Assembly: GCA_945910005.1 (NCBI GenBank)
Contig: OX246746.1
Coordinates: forward strand, 15,152,022 to 15,216,021
Source of the DNA: Isoperla grammatica
Taxonomy: Eukaryota > Arthropoda > Insecta > Plecoptera > Perlodidae
Direction: 5' to 3'
DNA length: 64,000 bases
The notes below the pieces were generated by a model. It saw only the letters and a list, made by a program, of their open reading frames with translations, did not search any database and was not told the origin of the DNA. Shown here piece after piece: positions 47,762-61,197 of this stretch. Positions within the stretch are counted from its first letter, which is position 1. Each line of letters starts with the position of its first letter. The position numbers and the translations under genes are program-made.

Positions 47762-49566
47762 TCTTTCAAGCACGGTGGTATATAAACCATACCACATTTT
47801 CAGTATTGTGTCGTCCGTAGTTGCATGGTGGTATACGAATACTACTACCATTAAACGCGATAAAACGTGAATGCGTTATTCGTAGAAGAAAAATAGTAGT
47901 TGCTAATGAATTTTTACATATTTTTATTACTTTTATTACATCAACATTTAATATCGAGTAAAAACTGTTAAATGAAGCAAGTATTCATAGTGTATAGGTT
48001 TAAAAGACAGACGAAATTAATACTTTCATGATGTTTTGCCGCACACAATTTTATCAGAGCGTTCCATATTAGCGATACCTAAAAAAGGCGGACGATGAAA
48101 CTTTCGAAATATACAAATTCGAAACACATTAAAAAAAAACTAGAAAAAACTGATTTAAATCTTTGTTTCAAAAAACAATTATTAATTTTGTTTATATGCT
48201 ACTATTTGAATCAACCAAAACTTGTAACCTGTCCTCATTAATATAATATTACGTTGGAGGTTTGCACGATACACCAACCCTCCTAAACGTACTTTTAATT
48301 AAAGTCGGATCAAAGTATAAGCTCATGGTAAATATTTAAGCAAGCAAAGAAACGGGTAATCTGAATTGGTAGTCTCCATACCACGCTCAGTCTAGCTCGT
48401 TATAGCTACGAAATGCAGAACTCCTGAAAACAGCTACGGGATACAGCTGAATTGACTACATTGACGGTATTTTACGGTATGCGATATCGCATTCGTGTTC
48501 GTATACCAACCTAATCTGGATATGGAATTAAACAATCTAGGAGCAGAAGTGCATCCGTATTTGTAGCAAACACGAGCGAACATTTTAATGGCTCCACTTG
48601 GAGTCTTGGCCTCTTATTTTCATACGGTACAAATGAGCTACAATCGTTTTGAAGTGGAAAATGAGCACTTGACACAATATGGAAGCAGAGGCGTGCATAC
48701 TTGAGACTATAACTAATATTATAAGACATAGAACTTAGATAATTGTAGAGTGCTGATTTAGTTGGATGTGGTTTGAAGCTCCACTCGCTAATCATGGTAT
48801 CACCGCCCTCGCATAACAAATATGACTGATTATAAATAATATTATATGGCATGAATACATATGCAATTATTTTGTCAGGTTGTCAAGGGGGTAGGGGGGG
48901 GGGGTCACATAGCGATAGTGAGAAGCAACAGGGGAGCGTCAAACTAAGAAAATCATGCCTATCGGTAACATTTTTAAAGGGACTAAAAGAGAATTATTAA
49001 TAATTATCTGAGCAAAGTTAAATACGATATTTTGATATATATATATATTTATTTTTTGTAAGTGCATGGAGGGAGACTTTGGTAGTAGTGGTTTATTTTT
49101 CGTTGGCAGCGAAGAAAAATTGTTACTAAAATGGGTAACTGCGGTATCGGTACGGTATAGTGTTTTGTATGAGTAACCCAGCTCTTTCAACAACTATCAG
49201 TAAGAGAATAATGCACTGCTTGTTTATCAACTTGTTGATTTATGGCTTGAGGTTGGCACCGCTTTATAATGTTTCATAGTTTGTAAGAGTGCACTTAGTT
49301 CATTTTATTCACTGTTAGCCTTATCTTTCTCTTTCTTGTTGAGTTTTAGTGTTTTTATTACATATTCGTCGTTATTGTTTTATTAATTCAATATTCTTAT
49401 TTTTTCTTGTGTCACATAATTATTTACTTATTGTTATCAGTTTTAAAGTCTTACGTGTTAACACCTGTTAGAAATGAAAAACAAAATGGAGTACGATCAT
49501 TTTTCACTCAGGATTAAATCTCACAATAAATAATTAATAATATATACCAAATATGGTTCGCTAATA
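47762..49566. other. AT-rich DNA, no gene recognised
   Basis: A 113-codon minus-strand frame (48,511-48,852) has no recognisable domain. A short G run lies at 48,894-48,904 and a TA run at 49,035-49,050. Confidence 0.4.
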
Positions 49567-49637
49567 CGCATTACGCAATATACAGTATATCTTGGGTCAA
49601 TCCATCACTTATATATGGATGTGTATTGCGTAATGGC
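49567..49637. repeat. Inverted repeat around a nested palindrome
   Basis: CGCATTACGCAATATAC and GTGTATTGCGTAATGG pair over about 16 bp with two mismatches. The loop contains ATCCATCACTTATATATGGAT, which folds again. The flanking GGTCAATCCA and TGATTGATCC suggest a slightly larger decayed element. Confidence 0.65.
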
Positions 49638-49940
49638 ATAATTTGCATCTGTAGCCTAAACACAGCTGTGATTGATCCTACATACATGTATAAACAGACG
49701 ATAATTTTCACTGTGTATTCATATACGCATCGGCAAGCCAATGTTTATATGTAAAATCACATGCATTGGTAAATTTAACTAATCTCGTCGTCCAGAAGCC
49801 ATGGATAGATTTAAGCAGCAATACACAAGGCAAACCTCTAGTCTAGCCAACCATGAAACTGTAGTCAGCTGTTTTGTCGCTATTCTACTATCTATATATA
49901 CAAATATAGTGTATACTTGGAGAGGCCAAATGGCTGAGTA

Positions 49941-50160
49941 AATTGGAACTCAGAACAAGATAAAACCGGTTCTAGTGAGGGGAAAGGTACAGTGAGTGAT
50001 CAAGACCACTAGTTGGCCGAAACGTCTCAGTTTATTTGTTTATTTGTCTTCTCATCTATATGTTTCTCAAAGCGACCTATCTACTTTCTCAGGTAATCTG
50101 TCGTCCTTCTGTACCTTTCCCCTCACTAGAACATGTTTTATCTTGTTCTGAGTTCCAATT
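49941..50160. mobile_element. Palindromic element with GAAACGTC motif
   Basis: AATTGGAACTCAGAACAAGA at the left pairs with TCTTGTTCTGAGTTCCAATT at the right. The arms extend to GTGAGGGGAAAGGTACA (about 50 bp). The 120-bp centre contains GTGATCAAGACCACTAGTTG followed by GCCGAAACGTC, that is, a stem-loop and then GAAAC. No coding capacity. Confidence 0.7.
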
Positions 50161-50534
50161 ATATATGCAAATATATATGTATATATATATATTGTGAGGA
50201 GTAATGTGAAATTGAATCCAAAATACGGAAATGTTTCGAACCTGTTTTTGAGCCAAGGTCATTGATGTACATATAAAAGGCTACCACTACTTACCCATAA
50301 ATTACAAAAACACTCGTCCTTCCCAATTTTCAAATTGTGACCCTGAAAACCATGTCGGCGTGGCTAGATAGTCCCCTTGACTTCTTTTGTCCACCAATTA
50401 GGATGTTTCGTCCACATTCCATCGCCAATTAAAAGTCAATACTATTGGAGACATTAATCGCATTTATTGCGTTTGCAATACATGCAAGGGGAAGACAGGT
50501 TGCTATACAGCAGGTATGAACAAGTCGTCTTTGC

Positions 50535-50661
50535 GGTATCCAGCCCTCTCGGATGAGTGAAAAAACCAGTTTACTCGACGTTTCAGCGGGAAAGTACCTG
50601 CCGAAACGTCGAGTAAACCGTTTCTTTTTAGAATCACTCACCTGAGAGAGGGCTGGATACC
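50535..50661. mobile_element. 127-bp palindrome with GAAACGTC motif
   Basis: GGTATCCAGCCCTCTC at the left pairs with GAGAGAGGGCTGGATACC at the right. GGTTTACTCG-type arms (AGTTTACTCGACGTTTC and GAAACGTCGAGTAAAC) form the inner stem around GCGGGAAAGTACCTGC. It shares the CCGAAACGTC string with the palindrome 400 bp upstream. The 70-codon minus-strand frame reads through it. Confidence 0.75.
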
Positions 50662-52529
50662 AGCACCTGGTATCCCTGAAAATCTAGGAAGCGTAATATA
50701 TATATATATCGTACATATCTAGATACACATTGCAAACTTGTTTTTAATTATCGTTCATTATCAACCCCCAGACATTTCTATACGCGCTGCGGTAGTAATT
50801 GGTCTGCATTATTCATGGTATGTGAGGGGAGGACTGGGAATTAATAATGATAGGTAAAGAAGGGTTTGAAGTAGAAAGGAGTCACCAAATTGGTTGGCAA
50901 TTTGAATCAAACTAGACTAGGATTCCAGAGTAATGTACTTTTTAGAATTTCAAGTTTCGTAACTGTAACGCAAAAATTAACTAACTAATCAAATCAATGT
51001 CTTTTATAGCATAATACATTAACACTGGTACAAACCAATAATAATTTTACTAATCGTGTATACTTAGTTTTTAATGTTGCGTTTATTATAGTTATATATT
51101 TATATTTATGAAGAAGCCTGTATAGGCAACTGTAATTTTAGGAGAAGATTCTTTTATAACGCTTACATTCTGGTGCTGTATTAAGGTCGCAATATTTATT
51201 GATATTTGGAGAACTCTTCAAAATATTATTGAAAAAGTGATTGATACCCAGCATTCGGTTTTGTATTAAATAAATAATGGATTAAAAAAAAAATCAAAAA
51301 TTGTAATCACGATTATTATTTCTGTTACTAACTTAATCATTTATAACTAATTAGTAAATTAAATACCGTAGATAACATTCTAAATGATAACAGTTTTCTT
51401 TGCTTTTTAAATTCATTGTTCATACGGCACAAGACCAAATCATGGGTATAATATTGTTTTTTTAAATATTGAAGTGTTCTCAAGAAATACATAGAAAAAC
51501 TTTGATTTTGATTGTTAGTTTGAACTTTTGAGATTTATGATGATTTATTAAGGATACATGTCTCTGCAATGCTCGTCGTAAATAAAATCACTCTCCATCC
51601 TTTAATAATAACAATTTTGTCAAATCGAAACATTTCTTTAAAACGAAAAAGTCAGGAAAAACATTTCCATTTTGTCGTATCTCTACTCAGAAGATGGCGC
51701 TGGGGTGTGAAGGCTAGTTTATCTATTCATTTAAAATAGAGTAGAATAGAGAACGTAATATAAGCAGATATATCTAGTTCCGTTACATTCAGATATTGCA
51801 ACTCTTCTTGAAAGTAACTCAACGCAATCCAATATACCCATATTAGTTTTACTTTAAACCCCTGGAAATATTCATGTATGAAGTCCGTAACTCTCTTCTA
51901 CGCAATGCAAACGGAATTACTGTGATATTTGCACTATGTGCTTTTCCTTATAGGAAAAAATGTCACAAATTCACGCTAGGTAAATTTCAGCACAGATATA
52001 TCTGTCATTCTATAACATCTCGACCAGATTCCGTTCATACTTTAGTATGAGTTCATGAAAGCTGATTCATAACAAGATCTTTGAAACATTATTGAGATCA
52101 GAACCGCACAAAAGGGAAGGTAAAATATTATTTTCTAGGTATCATTAAAGAAGCGCACATGAAAAGTCGTATTATCTCATAGTTTGCCAACATTAGATTA
52201 AAGTATGTGAAAATTAAATGAATTAAACCAAAATTATGTGGAATATTAAGGGAAGGGCGAATGCGGGCGGGAGAGCTGTGTGTTCTGTTTCATCGGAAGA
52301 CACACACAAGATAATATTTTATGGATATAACGAGACCAAAATACGAATGAGTATTTATGTAATATATAAGTACAAATATATAAGAATATATGACAATTAG
52401 AATTGGAATAATCGTAGGTGAATTCATGAGATACTATAGATATATATATATATATATAAATGTGGATGTGTTAAGTATTATTAGACTAACAAAATTGTTA
52501 CAACTAAAATAAGATGATATATATAACAT
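50662..52529. other. AT-rich DNA, no gene recognised
   Basis: No frame above 60 codons. TA runs lie at 50,698-50,710 and about 52,438-52,458. Confidence 0.45.
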
Positions 52530-52642
52530 AAATAAATAAATAAAAAATAAACAATAGCATGGCATGACATTAACTCACGTTGTTTCGTACTCTTCAGTCA
52601 TTTCAAGTTAATCCTTGTTTAAGATTTGGTGGAGGCGCCGGG
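52530..52642 (+). mobile_element. LTR-retrotransposon end with tRNA-Ala-like primer-binding site
   Basis: TGGTGGAGGCGCCGGG (52,627-52,642) differs by one base from the motif at 5,824, and the bases before it also match (TGTTTAAGATT against TGTTTAATATT). AATAAA signals lie 75-97 bp upstream (52,530-52,552), mirroring the 83 bp at the first site. Two unlinked copies with the same order (signal, about 80 bp, GTTTAA-ATT, primer site) argue for one LTR family. No gag/pol frame follows. Confidence 0.5.
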
Positions 52643-53640
52643 TTTGCCCGGATTTTGTTTTACTTCGTATTTAGCCCAGAAAATATCTCACACCGCCGTT
52701 TATTCAATTATTTTACCAAAATAATTTGGTTTAATCTTTTAGAATGTACAATGGGAACAAATCATTTTCATTTCTTTAATTATCCAAAATCGTATTTTAC
52801 CTTCTTGTTATTGATAAATGCTATAGCTACTCATAATTCTCACAGGGTTATAATACTTATCAGTCGATACGCCAATAAACACTAAGCCACAAAAGTGAAT
52901 TGAAATAGTACCACCAACCTCCCCGATTTAGGAAATAACCTTGTGAATATTCTAATCCATTCAAAACTTGTGTATCTTTCTTTGAACTATAATTCCTGTC
53001 CGTCCGAACGCCTTCGCCACAGTTGTTGAGCAAGTTTGGGCAGTTCTGCGATGGAGGAAAGCAGGAGTCAGATTCGTGTGTTGCATATTTTATTATGCTT
53101 CCTCTCTGTCGCCCCCACGCGGTGTCCGCCGCTGGTCACAGCAGGGGAAGGGGAAGGGGGAGGGGGGAAAGGGGAAGCGATGCGAAGCGATGCTTCGACC
53201 GACTGGAAAATAGCCGTTCAAATGATCGCCCAACATTCCTAATCTAACTAGTTACGGACACTAGGCCACGTGAATGGGGGAAGGAGAACAAAAACTTAAT
53301 TGCGTGGATATACCTGGTATCATCAGGTCGATGAGGTGACCAAACTAGCAATCAAGAAAAGGAAATTGAAAATATCTTCTAGGCAGCTTTGATGTGATGA
53401 TGGGAATATAGGTTGATGGGCGAAGCTTCTCCTCCTGTAGATGTGTGTTCACTTGATTGTTGGAGTTGAGTCACACTGGGTTATGCATCGATAGCTGTTA
53501 TCTGTTATCAATACTTACTATCTTGTGATAGTGACCTGTTCCCGTGATAATTGTTAAATTCTCACATTTAGTTATTAAAAAATATAAAATTCAATAGCAA
53601 CGCATCCAAAATGGTCCGTTCATTAATAGTTATTCATTTC
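52643..53640. other. No gene recognised
   Basis: A 101-codon frame (52,580-52,885) crosses the primer-site motif and shows no retroelement domain. Overlapping 68-74-codon frames at 53,023-53,247 read a purine-rich G tract (53,143-53,178). Confidence 0.4.
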
Positions 53641-53641
53641 A

Positions 53642-53711
53642 ATTATTATTTTTGTTTTTATTATTATTATTATTATTATTTTTACTATTATTATTATATT
53701 TACAATTACTA

Positions 53712-53767
<56 letters not shown>

Positions 53768-53811
53768 ATTATTATTATTTTTATTATTATTAATTTTATT
53801 ATGTATTAATG
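53642..53811. repeat. TTA/ATT microsatellite
   Basis: Imperfect TTA units with TTT interruptions. The poly-Leu frame over it is a by-product. Confidence 0.95.
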
Positions 53812-53961
53812 TTGTAATAGGTGTTGGGAGTCTAGATTACTTTCAATTAGTTTTGTTGGTTATCCCCACAGACAAGCTACGTGTGTAGCTTTGTGGGATT
53901 GTATCGAATGTAAATTAACTAGGTTCTTATAATAAAGGGAAAAAAAAAAAAAAAAAAAAAA
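53812..53961 (+). mobile_element. Retroposon 3' end with AATAAA and poly-A
   Basis: Non-repetitive sequence (GTGTTGGGAGTCTAGATTAC on, with a small hairpin AGCTACGTGTGTAGCT) leads to ATAATAAAGGG and about 21 A residues. The poly-A then passes directly into a second ATT array (53,962-54,003). It looks like a reverse-transcribed, truncated LINE or SINE end between AAT-type repeats. Confidence 0.5.

Positions 53962-54003
<42 letters not shown>
53962..54003. repeat. ATT microsatellite after poly-A
   Basis: About 14 ATT units directly follow the poly-A tail of the preceding retroposon end. Confidence 0.95.
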
Positions 54004-54897
54004 TTTGTTATAACAATGATTATTGACATTGAAATTCAATATGAAAGCATATTATATTACATAATACATTTTATAATAATATTGTCATTCTTACATTTGA
54101 CTAACAAATTTAACAATGATATATACTACCAATCAAACTTGCTGACACAATAATATGTTTTAAAGCGACACACTGGAAATTAATCAAATTAGAATAGTAT
54201 AATATTATCACATCCACCATATAAACTTGGAACAGTGTGCTACGAGTGGTCATTGACTATGGATAATGTTTGATCATATGTGTGGCAAAACGTCAGCTTG
54301 ATTCAACTCAACTTGCCTGAAACTCGTGGGGCTGTTTTAAACTCACGGGTCACAAAGGCACGGGTTATAAAACCAAATAGTGCTGAATTATTCTGCATTT
54401 TGCTAATATAACAGTTTGCAAACCCTTTTGTTTGTGTGCCTGTCTGAGGTAAACTAAAGTTGTTAGTAATAGGCAGTTAGGGCTGTGTTAATTCATTGAA
54501 ACTTCTAACATTGCAAACTTCTTCAACTTCAAACGCAAACTTCTTACGCACACATTCGTGTTTTTGATGAAACTTACTTTGTGCACTGTGCAATAAACTA
54601 CCTTTAATCTGATTACATGGATTAATTGTTAAAAAGTTTAGAGTTAACTTATAATTAGTTGAGCATTGTACTGCACACAGGTCATGCAACTACAACAAGA
54701 CGTGGAATAAGCTGAGTCTCCAAATGTTAAAATTATATTGTCAATTTGCTTCCTGGTTTTGTTATTAAAAGAAGAATAAAGTGGTATTTTGAAATTTATG
54801 ACATAGTCAACGTCAAAGTGACCCCACTTTTTTAAATTTGTTTATTATATTTGAAAAGGTACGTGAAGATTTAAGAAGATTTCTTCATTTTTGTTGT
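54004..54897. other. AT-rich DNA, no gene recognised
   Basis: One 70-codon minus-strand frame (54,477-54,689) without a motif. Otherwise nothing visible. Confidence 0.4.
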
Positions 54898-55170
<273 letters not shown>

Positions 55171-55850
55171 TTACTACTATTAATAAACGAATTATTACAA
55201 AACAATTTAATCCTATTGTAGTAATAAGTGGGATAAAACTACAATTTGTGCTGACTTTCCTAACTTAACGTATTCTAACCTTTCAAAGGCACAAGATTCA
55301 GCCACAGCTGACGCATTCGACCACAACACCTAACTCAGTGGCCTCACTCTTACATTGAAACTATCCGAGGTTACCCGAACTTAATTAACCAATTGCTGCA
55401 GAACGTGAAGTTCGCAAGAGAGTATAATTTTCTTTACACTCGGTCTTCCCAGTGTACCAACCACTAAACATTAGACCGGAGAGAGTAAGCCGCCGCATTG
55501 TGTCTTTTGAGTAAACAAAAACAAGTAAATATATGCAAACGAGGATAGGGTAAACAACTTGTTAGGGGGGTACTGTTTATATTGGAAGCTAGTGCAATAT
55601 AAATGGCTCTCTGTGGAAACAAACAAACACTCTGCCTTCGTAACACTAACACTGGTGTTTGTACACTAATCGATCAAAAGGCAAACTACGTGAACACTGA
55701 ACTGCAACAGAATCAGTATTCAGTACAAAGCTGTCGGTTCGATCTCGACAAAGGCTATACTGGATAGATGCTGTTAGAAGGAGTAAGCAATACAATTCTA
55801 GGTAGGGTAATATTACCCCAGATCTAAAATGGTATATAATCGCAACGTAT
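55171..55850. other. No gene recognised
   Basis: A 62-codon minus-strand frame only. No repeats seen. Confidence 0.4.
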
Positions 55851-55860
55851 AATAATAATG

Positions 55861-55908
<48 letters not shown>

Positions 55909-55977
55909 TTTCTTTTCATTTCATTTCATTTCATTTCATTTCATTTCATTTCATTTCATTTCATTTCATTTCATTTA
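55851..55977. repeat. AAT array followed by TTTCA pentanucleotide array
   Basis: About 17 AAT units (to about 55,908) pass into about 12 units of TTTCA (55,914-55,976). Two unrelated microsatellites are directly joined. Confidence 0.96.
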
Positions 55978-58900
55978 GAAAGGATACAAAGAGAGTAACT
56001 GCATTGTGCCCCATGAGCATTTGCTCGTGCGTGGTAAGCTCATCCCCTGTTTATAACCATTTTTCTGTGCCGTCATTTAGATACAGTGTATGCAAACTTA
56101 AAACTTACAACATATCCAATGTAAAAACTACAAATAGAAATAAATTAAATTAAAAATAAAAACCGGTTATGCAACACTCAATTAGGAAAAAACATCCGTA
56201 CATATAATTTGATGTAAAACATTCCCAGCTTTCAAATTAAAATTTCTCCTCGTCATTTTATCATTATAATCAGGTAAAAACTGTGATATTATATTATTTA
56301 AAAGTGTTGGTCCTCTCTAAGCCATTTGATAAGGGGCATTTGACATTAAAAAAACAGGTACATTAATTTTATACAATTTGGATTGTCTTGCATTAGAGGA
56401 ACTGACCACCGGTTTGTACACTCAGGAAATATTAAAAACATACACGACAATGTATTGTGAAAAAAACACTATGCAGAAGGAAAATTCTAACATTAATCAA
56501 GCAAAAACAACAGATACTGAAGAAACGATAGTGCAAGAAAGGCAATACAGATGTTTGAAGGCGATTCTGGCTTATACAACCGTGATACATACAGACTAGA
56601 GAAGCTAGATAGGGGAAGAGAACGGCCAACTCGGTATACGTTATCTAGGCTGCGAGAAATAGGCTTCTACGGCCGCCTAACTAATAAAATGTAACACGAA
56701 GTTAGTCGATTCAAGGACCTGGCACAAAACTTGCGACATAAGTTGAAAGGAAAATGAACAAGGCGTCTTATGCATATAACGCTTTTGATAGCACACCTTC
56801 CATTGTATCTGGATGAAAAATGTCGCCCATGGGCACAGTTGGCCACTCTCTTCCTCCTATAGAGAGTATATGCAATAACGTCATTTCCGGTAACGCACCG
56901 TGGCCATACTGAAGTACTCTGTAAATATTTGTTTACGTTCTTCCGACACTTCATTGTTGCCACATTGCAGATGTCCTTTGATTGACATACCAACTGTTTT
57001 AAAACAAAAGTTCCGTATTATGACTGAAAACAAAATAAGAACGCGTAAACTCTGTTGGAAGACAATTTTTTGCATATGTTATCATTTTCTTCAACTTTTA
57101 TCCATACACGTCAATCTATACGGTTTAAAACTGTGATAATTTCTGGAAAACTTATGTGTCTTCTATTGACAGAACGATTGTAAACAAGCAATGAGTACCT
57201 CATAATGGCCGCCGCGTGACGCCTAATGAATACTACCTATACCTCTCTAATACAGACAGATAAGAGATTTAATCATCTCAGAATTATAATCAGCACCAAT
57301 AGAACATTCCCCAACAACCTTCGTGACACATAATGAGGTTCTCATTAATGAGAAAATGCTGCAGCTAACCTAGCTTTACTGGGCGTGGCATTTCAATTAA
57401 TAGTGCAGTGGTACTTGAGAGTGTAGGGTAAAGTGCACTTGATCTGCTGTGTTGTTATGACCTATTTACAGAGTTTTACAAAACCAATTAAAACAGGAAT
57501 TTTCTTTGGAATATTATTATCGAGAAAAAAAACAATTTATTAAACGAGAAATTCGTTTGGGCACACTGGAAAATTAAAATCCTTGACTTTTAAATAACTA
57601 GTTTGATTCCCGCACTTTTTTAGAATAAAATACACATGTTGTTATTATTGGGAGTTTGTTTATCTGGAATTATAATTTAAATATTGAGTTGGTAAAATTT
57701 GTAACGGCTTGCAAAAGAAATATATCCTCAAAATCAAAACAAAATCCAAACAATTAGTATTTTGTAATAACTTTTCTAGATTGTATAGTGATTGGTTTTG
57801 ACTATGCCGTGATATGTGGTTGAATACGTATTAGTGATCTGCACTGAGAATATATGAGGTCAATTGTAAGAGAAGAAATTGGGCTTCAATTCGCCTATTT
57901 CCTTACAGGAAATAAAAATATTATTACTATTTTTATTTGTCTTCTTCTTACTTTTATTGTGATTATTAATATTATAATAACATGTAATTATACAGAAAAA
58001 CAAAAATTAAAGAAAGGAACCAAGACAAACAAAAGTAAGCAAGGGGTGAAGGTTGAATAACCTTAAGACGAAGTAATAAAAATAAATTATTTTTAATAAT
58101 TCAATTCTTACAATACGTTGATTGAAACGATCAGACACTGAAATAACATACGTATCACATGTTCACAGAATTGATTGGATCTACATAAATTAAATTGTAT
58201 CTTGGTCTATTAAGATGATCATCCCCCGATTTAAAATCTATATATTTTAATGTTTCCTTCGAAGTGTCCGTACATAAACCCATTATTTTATGATACAACT
58301 CAATACTACAGGTAGTCAAATGATGTTAAAACATCTCTAAAATAAATCCACATAAACGCGTCTTGAATGGTAAATCCTGTACGGACTTTGAAGCAGGGTA
58401 CGAAATAGTAACTCACTGTATAGCCACTTCTTATTTTTCTTATTCCTTTCTCCCTTCTCGTTCACTTCTTTTCATTTTACCTCTTGTCCTGTCGATTTAT
58501 TTAAACGACAACTTAAATTATCAATTCAAATCCTTCCTTACAGACAAAGCTGTTTCAAGCCGAAGAGGTAGCATTGTTATTTCGCACAAACACGATTTAA
58601 TAATGTTGTTTTAAATGACGAGTGAAGATTTCCGTTTACTATTAAACTGTACAAAATTGTCAGTTTTATATACAACTGTTTTTCACCTGAGATAAAGAGA
58701 AACTAGAGTTTGTAAGAGGTTTATAATGAGAAAATCCATTTGCAGCATGTTTTTTATGTACACTTTATCATTACATCTACAATATGTGACATTTATTTGA
58801 AGTGAAAATTTTATTTGACAGGTAGATATTTTTAATAAGCATTTAATAGGAATAGGAATAAACAAAGGAAGAAAAATCGCTGGGTTGATCATTTATTTGT

Positions 58901-61007
58901 TCAATGTAATATATTTTAATGGTTTTAATTCATTGAATACGATCTCACAAGATATCTTTGAATAATGTTTAGAGTAATTAAAATGATATAATCTTTCATT
59001 CATTCTTTCTTTTGATATACTTGGATGCCCAATTATTACTCCTTGTTATAAAGTAGAACATCATTATTCGAGTCCACTTTAATTTTTTAATTTACAATAG
59101 AGGAAAAATAAATACTTGTAATTATAAAATCTCTATTTAAACATGAACAAGCAAACGACATATTTTAAATTGTGTATGCCTACACTTACATATTAATTAG
59201 CTGAGTTCAGTTTTCATGTGTACGCATTAAGTTATGGTTTAGATTGGTGAATATATTATAGACTACTCAACTAAGGATTTCAAGTCCTCTTCTGCCGTAA
59301 AAGTACAATACTAACTCAACCCACTAACTAATGTAGTTCAGGGATAAAACACACTTTCGTAAGAAGTTAGTTCTAGCCCTGTATGAGATGAGTGGTTTAG
59401 TAACCCGCCCAAGAAAGGCGCTAACAAAAGTTAAAACCTATAAATAATTCAGTGTACCGTAAAATACTACTTTTTCGACTGTGAGATGCGGATCTTTCTA
59501 ACGGACAATAAAGAGCGGCAGAGTTGAGAAACTTATCTTCATTACCACAACGAAGAGGCAAACTAGCGAAATTTAAGACGCCGTCGTTGTTGGGTAAACA
59601 CGTTTCAGAATTTAACGTTTAATGAATAATTAGATAAATACTGCAGAAGGTGACTTTTACCTTTCGAGGTAAAGCTGTAACTAAAGTAGAGTAAATTTCA
59701 AATTTTGCATTTTGTGAACGATGAACATACGAATTCAAAAGTATCTTGTACAAAAATAGATACTAAATTTAAAAGTAAAAAATAAATCATAAAACGCATT
59801 TTTTTCTTTTATAAAAACGTTACATGTGAAAATTAATACCCATCAATAATCATTAAGAGCACTTGGAATCGTACCTAGACCGAGCTGCAAATGCTGTAAG
59901 CTATTCTGTCCTGAGCAGGTCAGCAATACTCACATGCGATGGTTGAACTACATGCAACGATTAAAAGTTAAAACATACATTGTGAGCGTTGATAATAGTT
60001 ATTAACTGATAACTCTTATCAGTTTCAGTATGGTTTCTGGAACAATGAGAATTAAATCTGTGTGAAGGTTATTTTTAAATTTATAACTATATATAACGAT
60101 TGAAAATTGAAATTAAAGTGTACGTGGTTTTCGCTGCTTTAAACATGAAGAAATTCTTTCATGCATTTTTGCATGGATCAGTTTGACTGATTGTTCAAAA
60201 GAGGAAAATTTTAATTTAGTACTATACAAAAACAAGCTAGAAATTGGAGATTACTGAGTAAAATATATCTCGTTTACATTTTTTACCAATAAGTGTATAA
60301 GTCTGTGAAACTAAGCGTCTAAAACATTCTTACTATCATTTATTATGTGACTATTTTCTTGCTTAATATAGAGGGAAAACAAAAGTTAAAAAACTTAATA
60401 GTGTACAGTCAAAAAAACAATTTTTCATAGTGTAACAAAACAGTCTAAGTGTGAAGAAACCTATGTAGCTAAATTAATGATCCAACAAACTAAAACATCT
60501 TTGTATTATAAAAAGAATAAAAAATGTAAAATAAGTCGAGATAATGAAAAAAATATTTAGTGAAAGTTAATGAGACATTAACACATCAATCTCACGAAAA
60601 TAGATTTTATAAAGTGATATAAATTCAAACAAATTGCATTTATATGTGGGACACTGTATTCTGTGATAATCTTACTTATAGTCCTTACAGTTTTAAGTAA
60701 TTATATTATAAGTATTAACTAAGATTTTTCTTAAATAACCTTTTTCAATACAAATATTTTATGTTTTGGCTAGATTCAATGTTTAGCGCTTCGCGAGATC
60801 TTTCAAAATTTTCTTACCATGATTACAATAAATCAGCCTCACATTTAAAACCGTTTTTGAAAAACGTTAGTTTATAACGGTATATAGAAACGTGTGGTCG
60901 AAAGTTGGTAGATATTATTTCAAGACCATTTTGGATTCACATCCAAATCATTTTGGAGAGTTTTGTGGGACATTTGAGAAAATATCAAATCGTTTTGTGT
61001 ACCACTC
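55978..61007. other. 5 kb of AT-rich DNA, no gene recognised
   Basis: The largest frame is 108 codons (56,667-56,993, minus) without a domain. Frames at 57,854-58,060 and 58,363-58,614 have a hydrophobic segment each but no other support. No satellite or terminal-repeat element could be defined. This is the least repeat-dense part of the window and could be intronic. Confidence 0.4.
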
Positions 61008-61197
61008 AAATTCAAAGTTGTTCTGAACCGGCCTTGTTGATTTTGGCATTTGTCCGCAGGTGTTCGCAGTGTCCATGACTGATTCATATGTTTCATATTT
61101 GAAATATCGATCTTTGTTTGGTTACAGGGTTGGTTTAGTCGCTTTAAATTTAAGTCCCCCACTGAAAATCACTCTTGTTACTGAGTAGGTAGACTTT
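61008..61197 (+). mobile_element. Dispersed repeat sharing SINE-2 tail, copy B
   Basis: Matches 10,913-11,128 in the opposite orientation. ATTCAAAGTTGTTCTGAACC, GGTGTTCGCAGTGTCCATG, TGATTCATATGTTTCATATT and TTTAGTCGCTTTAAATTTAA lead to the tail GTCCCCCACTGAAAATCACT and TTACTGAGTAGGTAGAC. The 80-codon minus-strand frame (60,920-61,162) reads through it. Confidence 0.75.
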
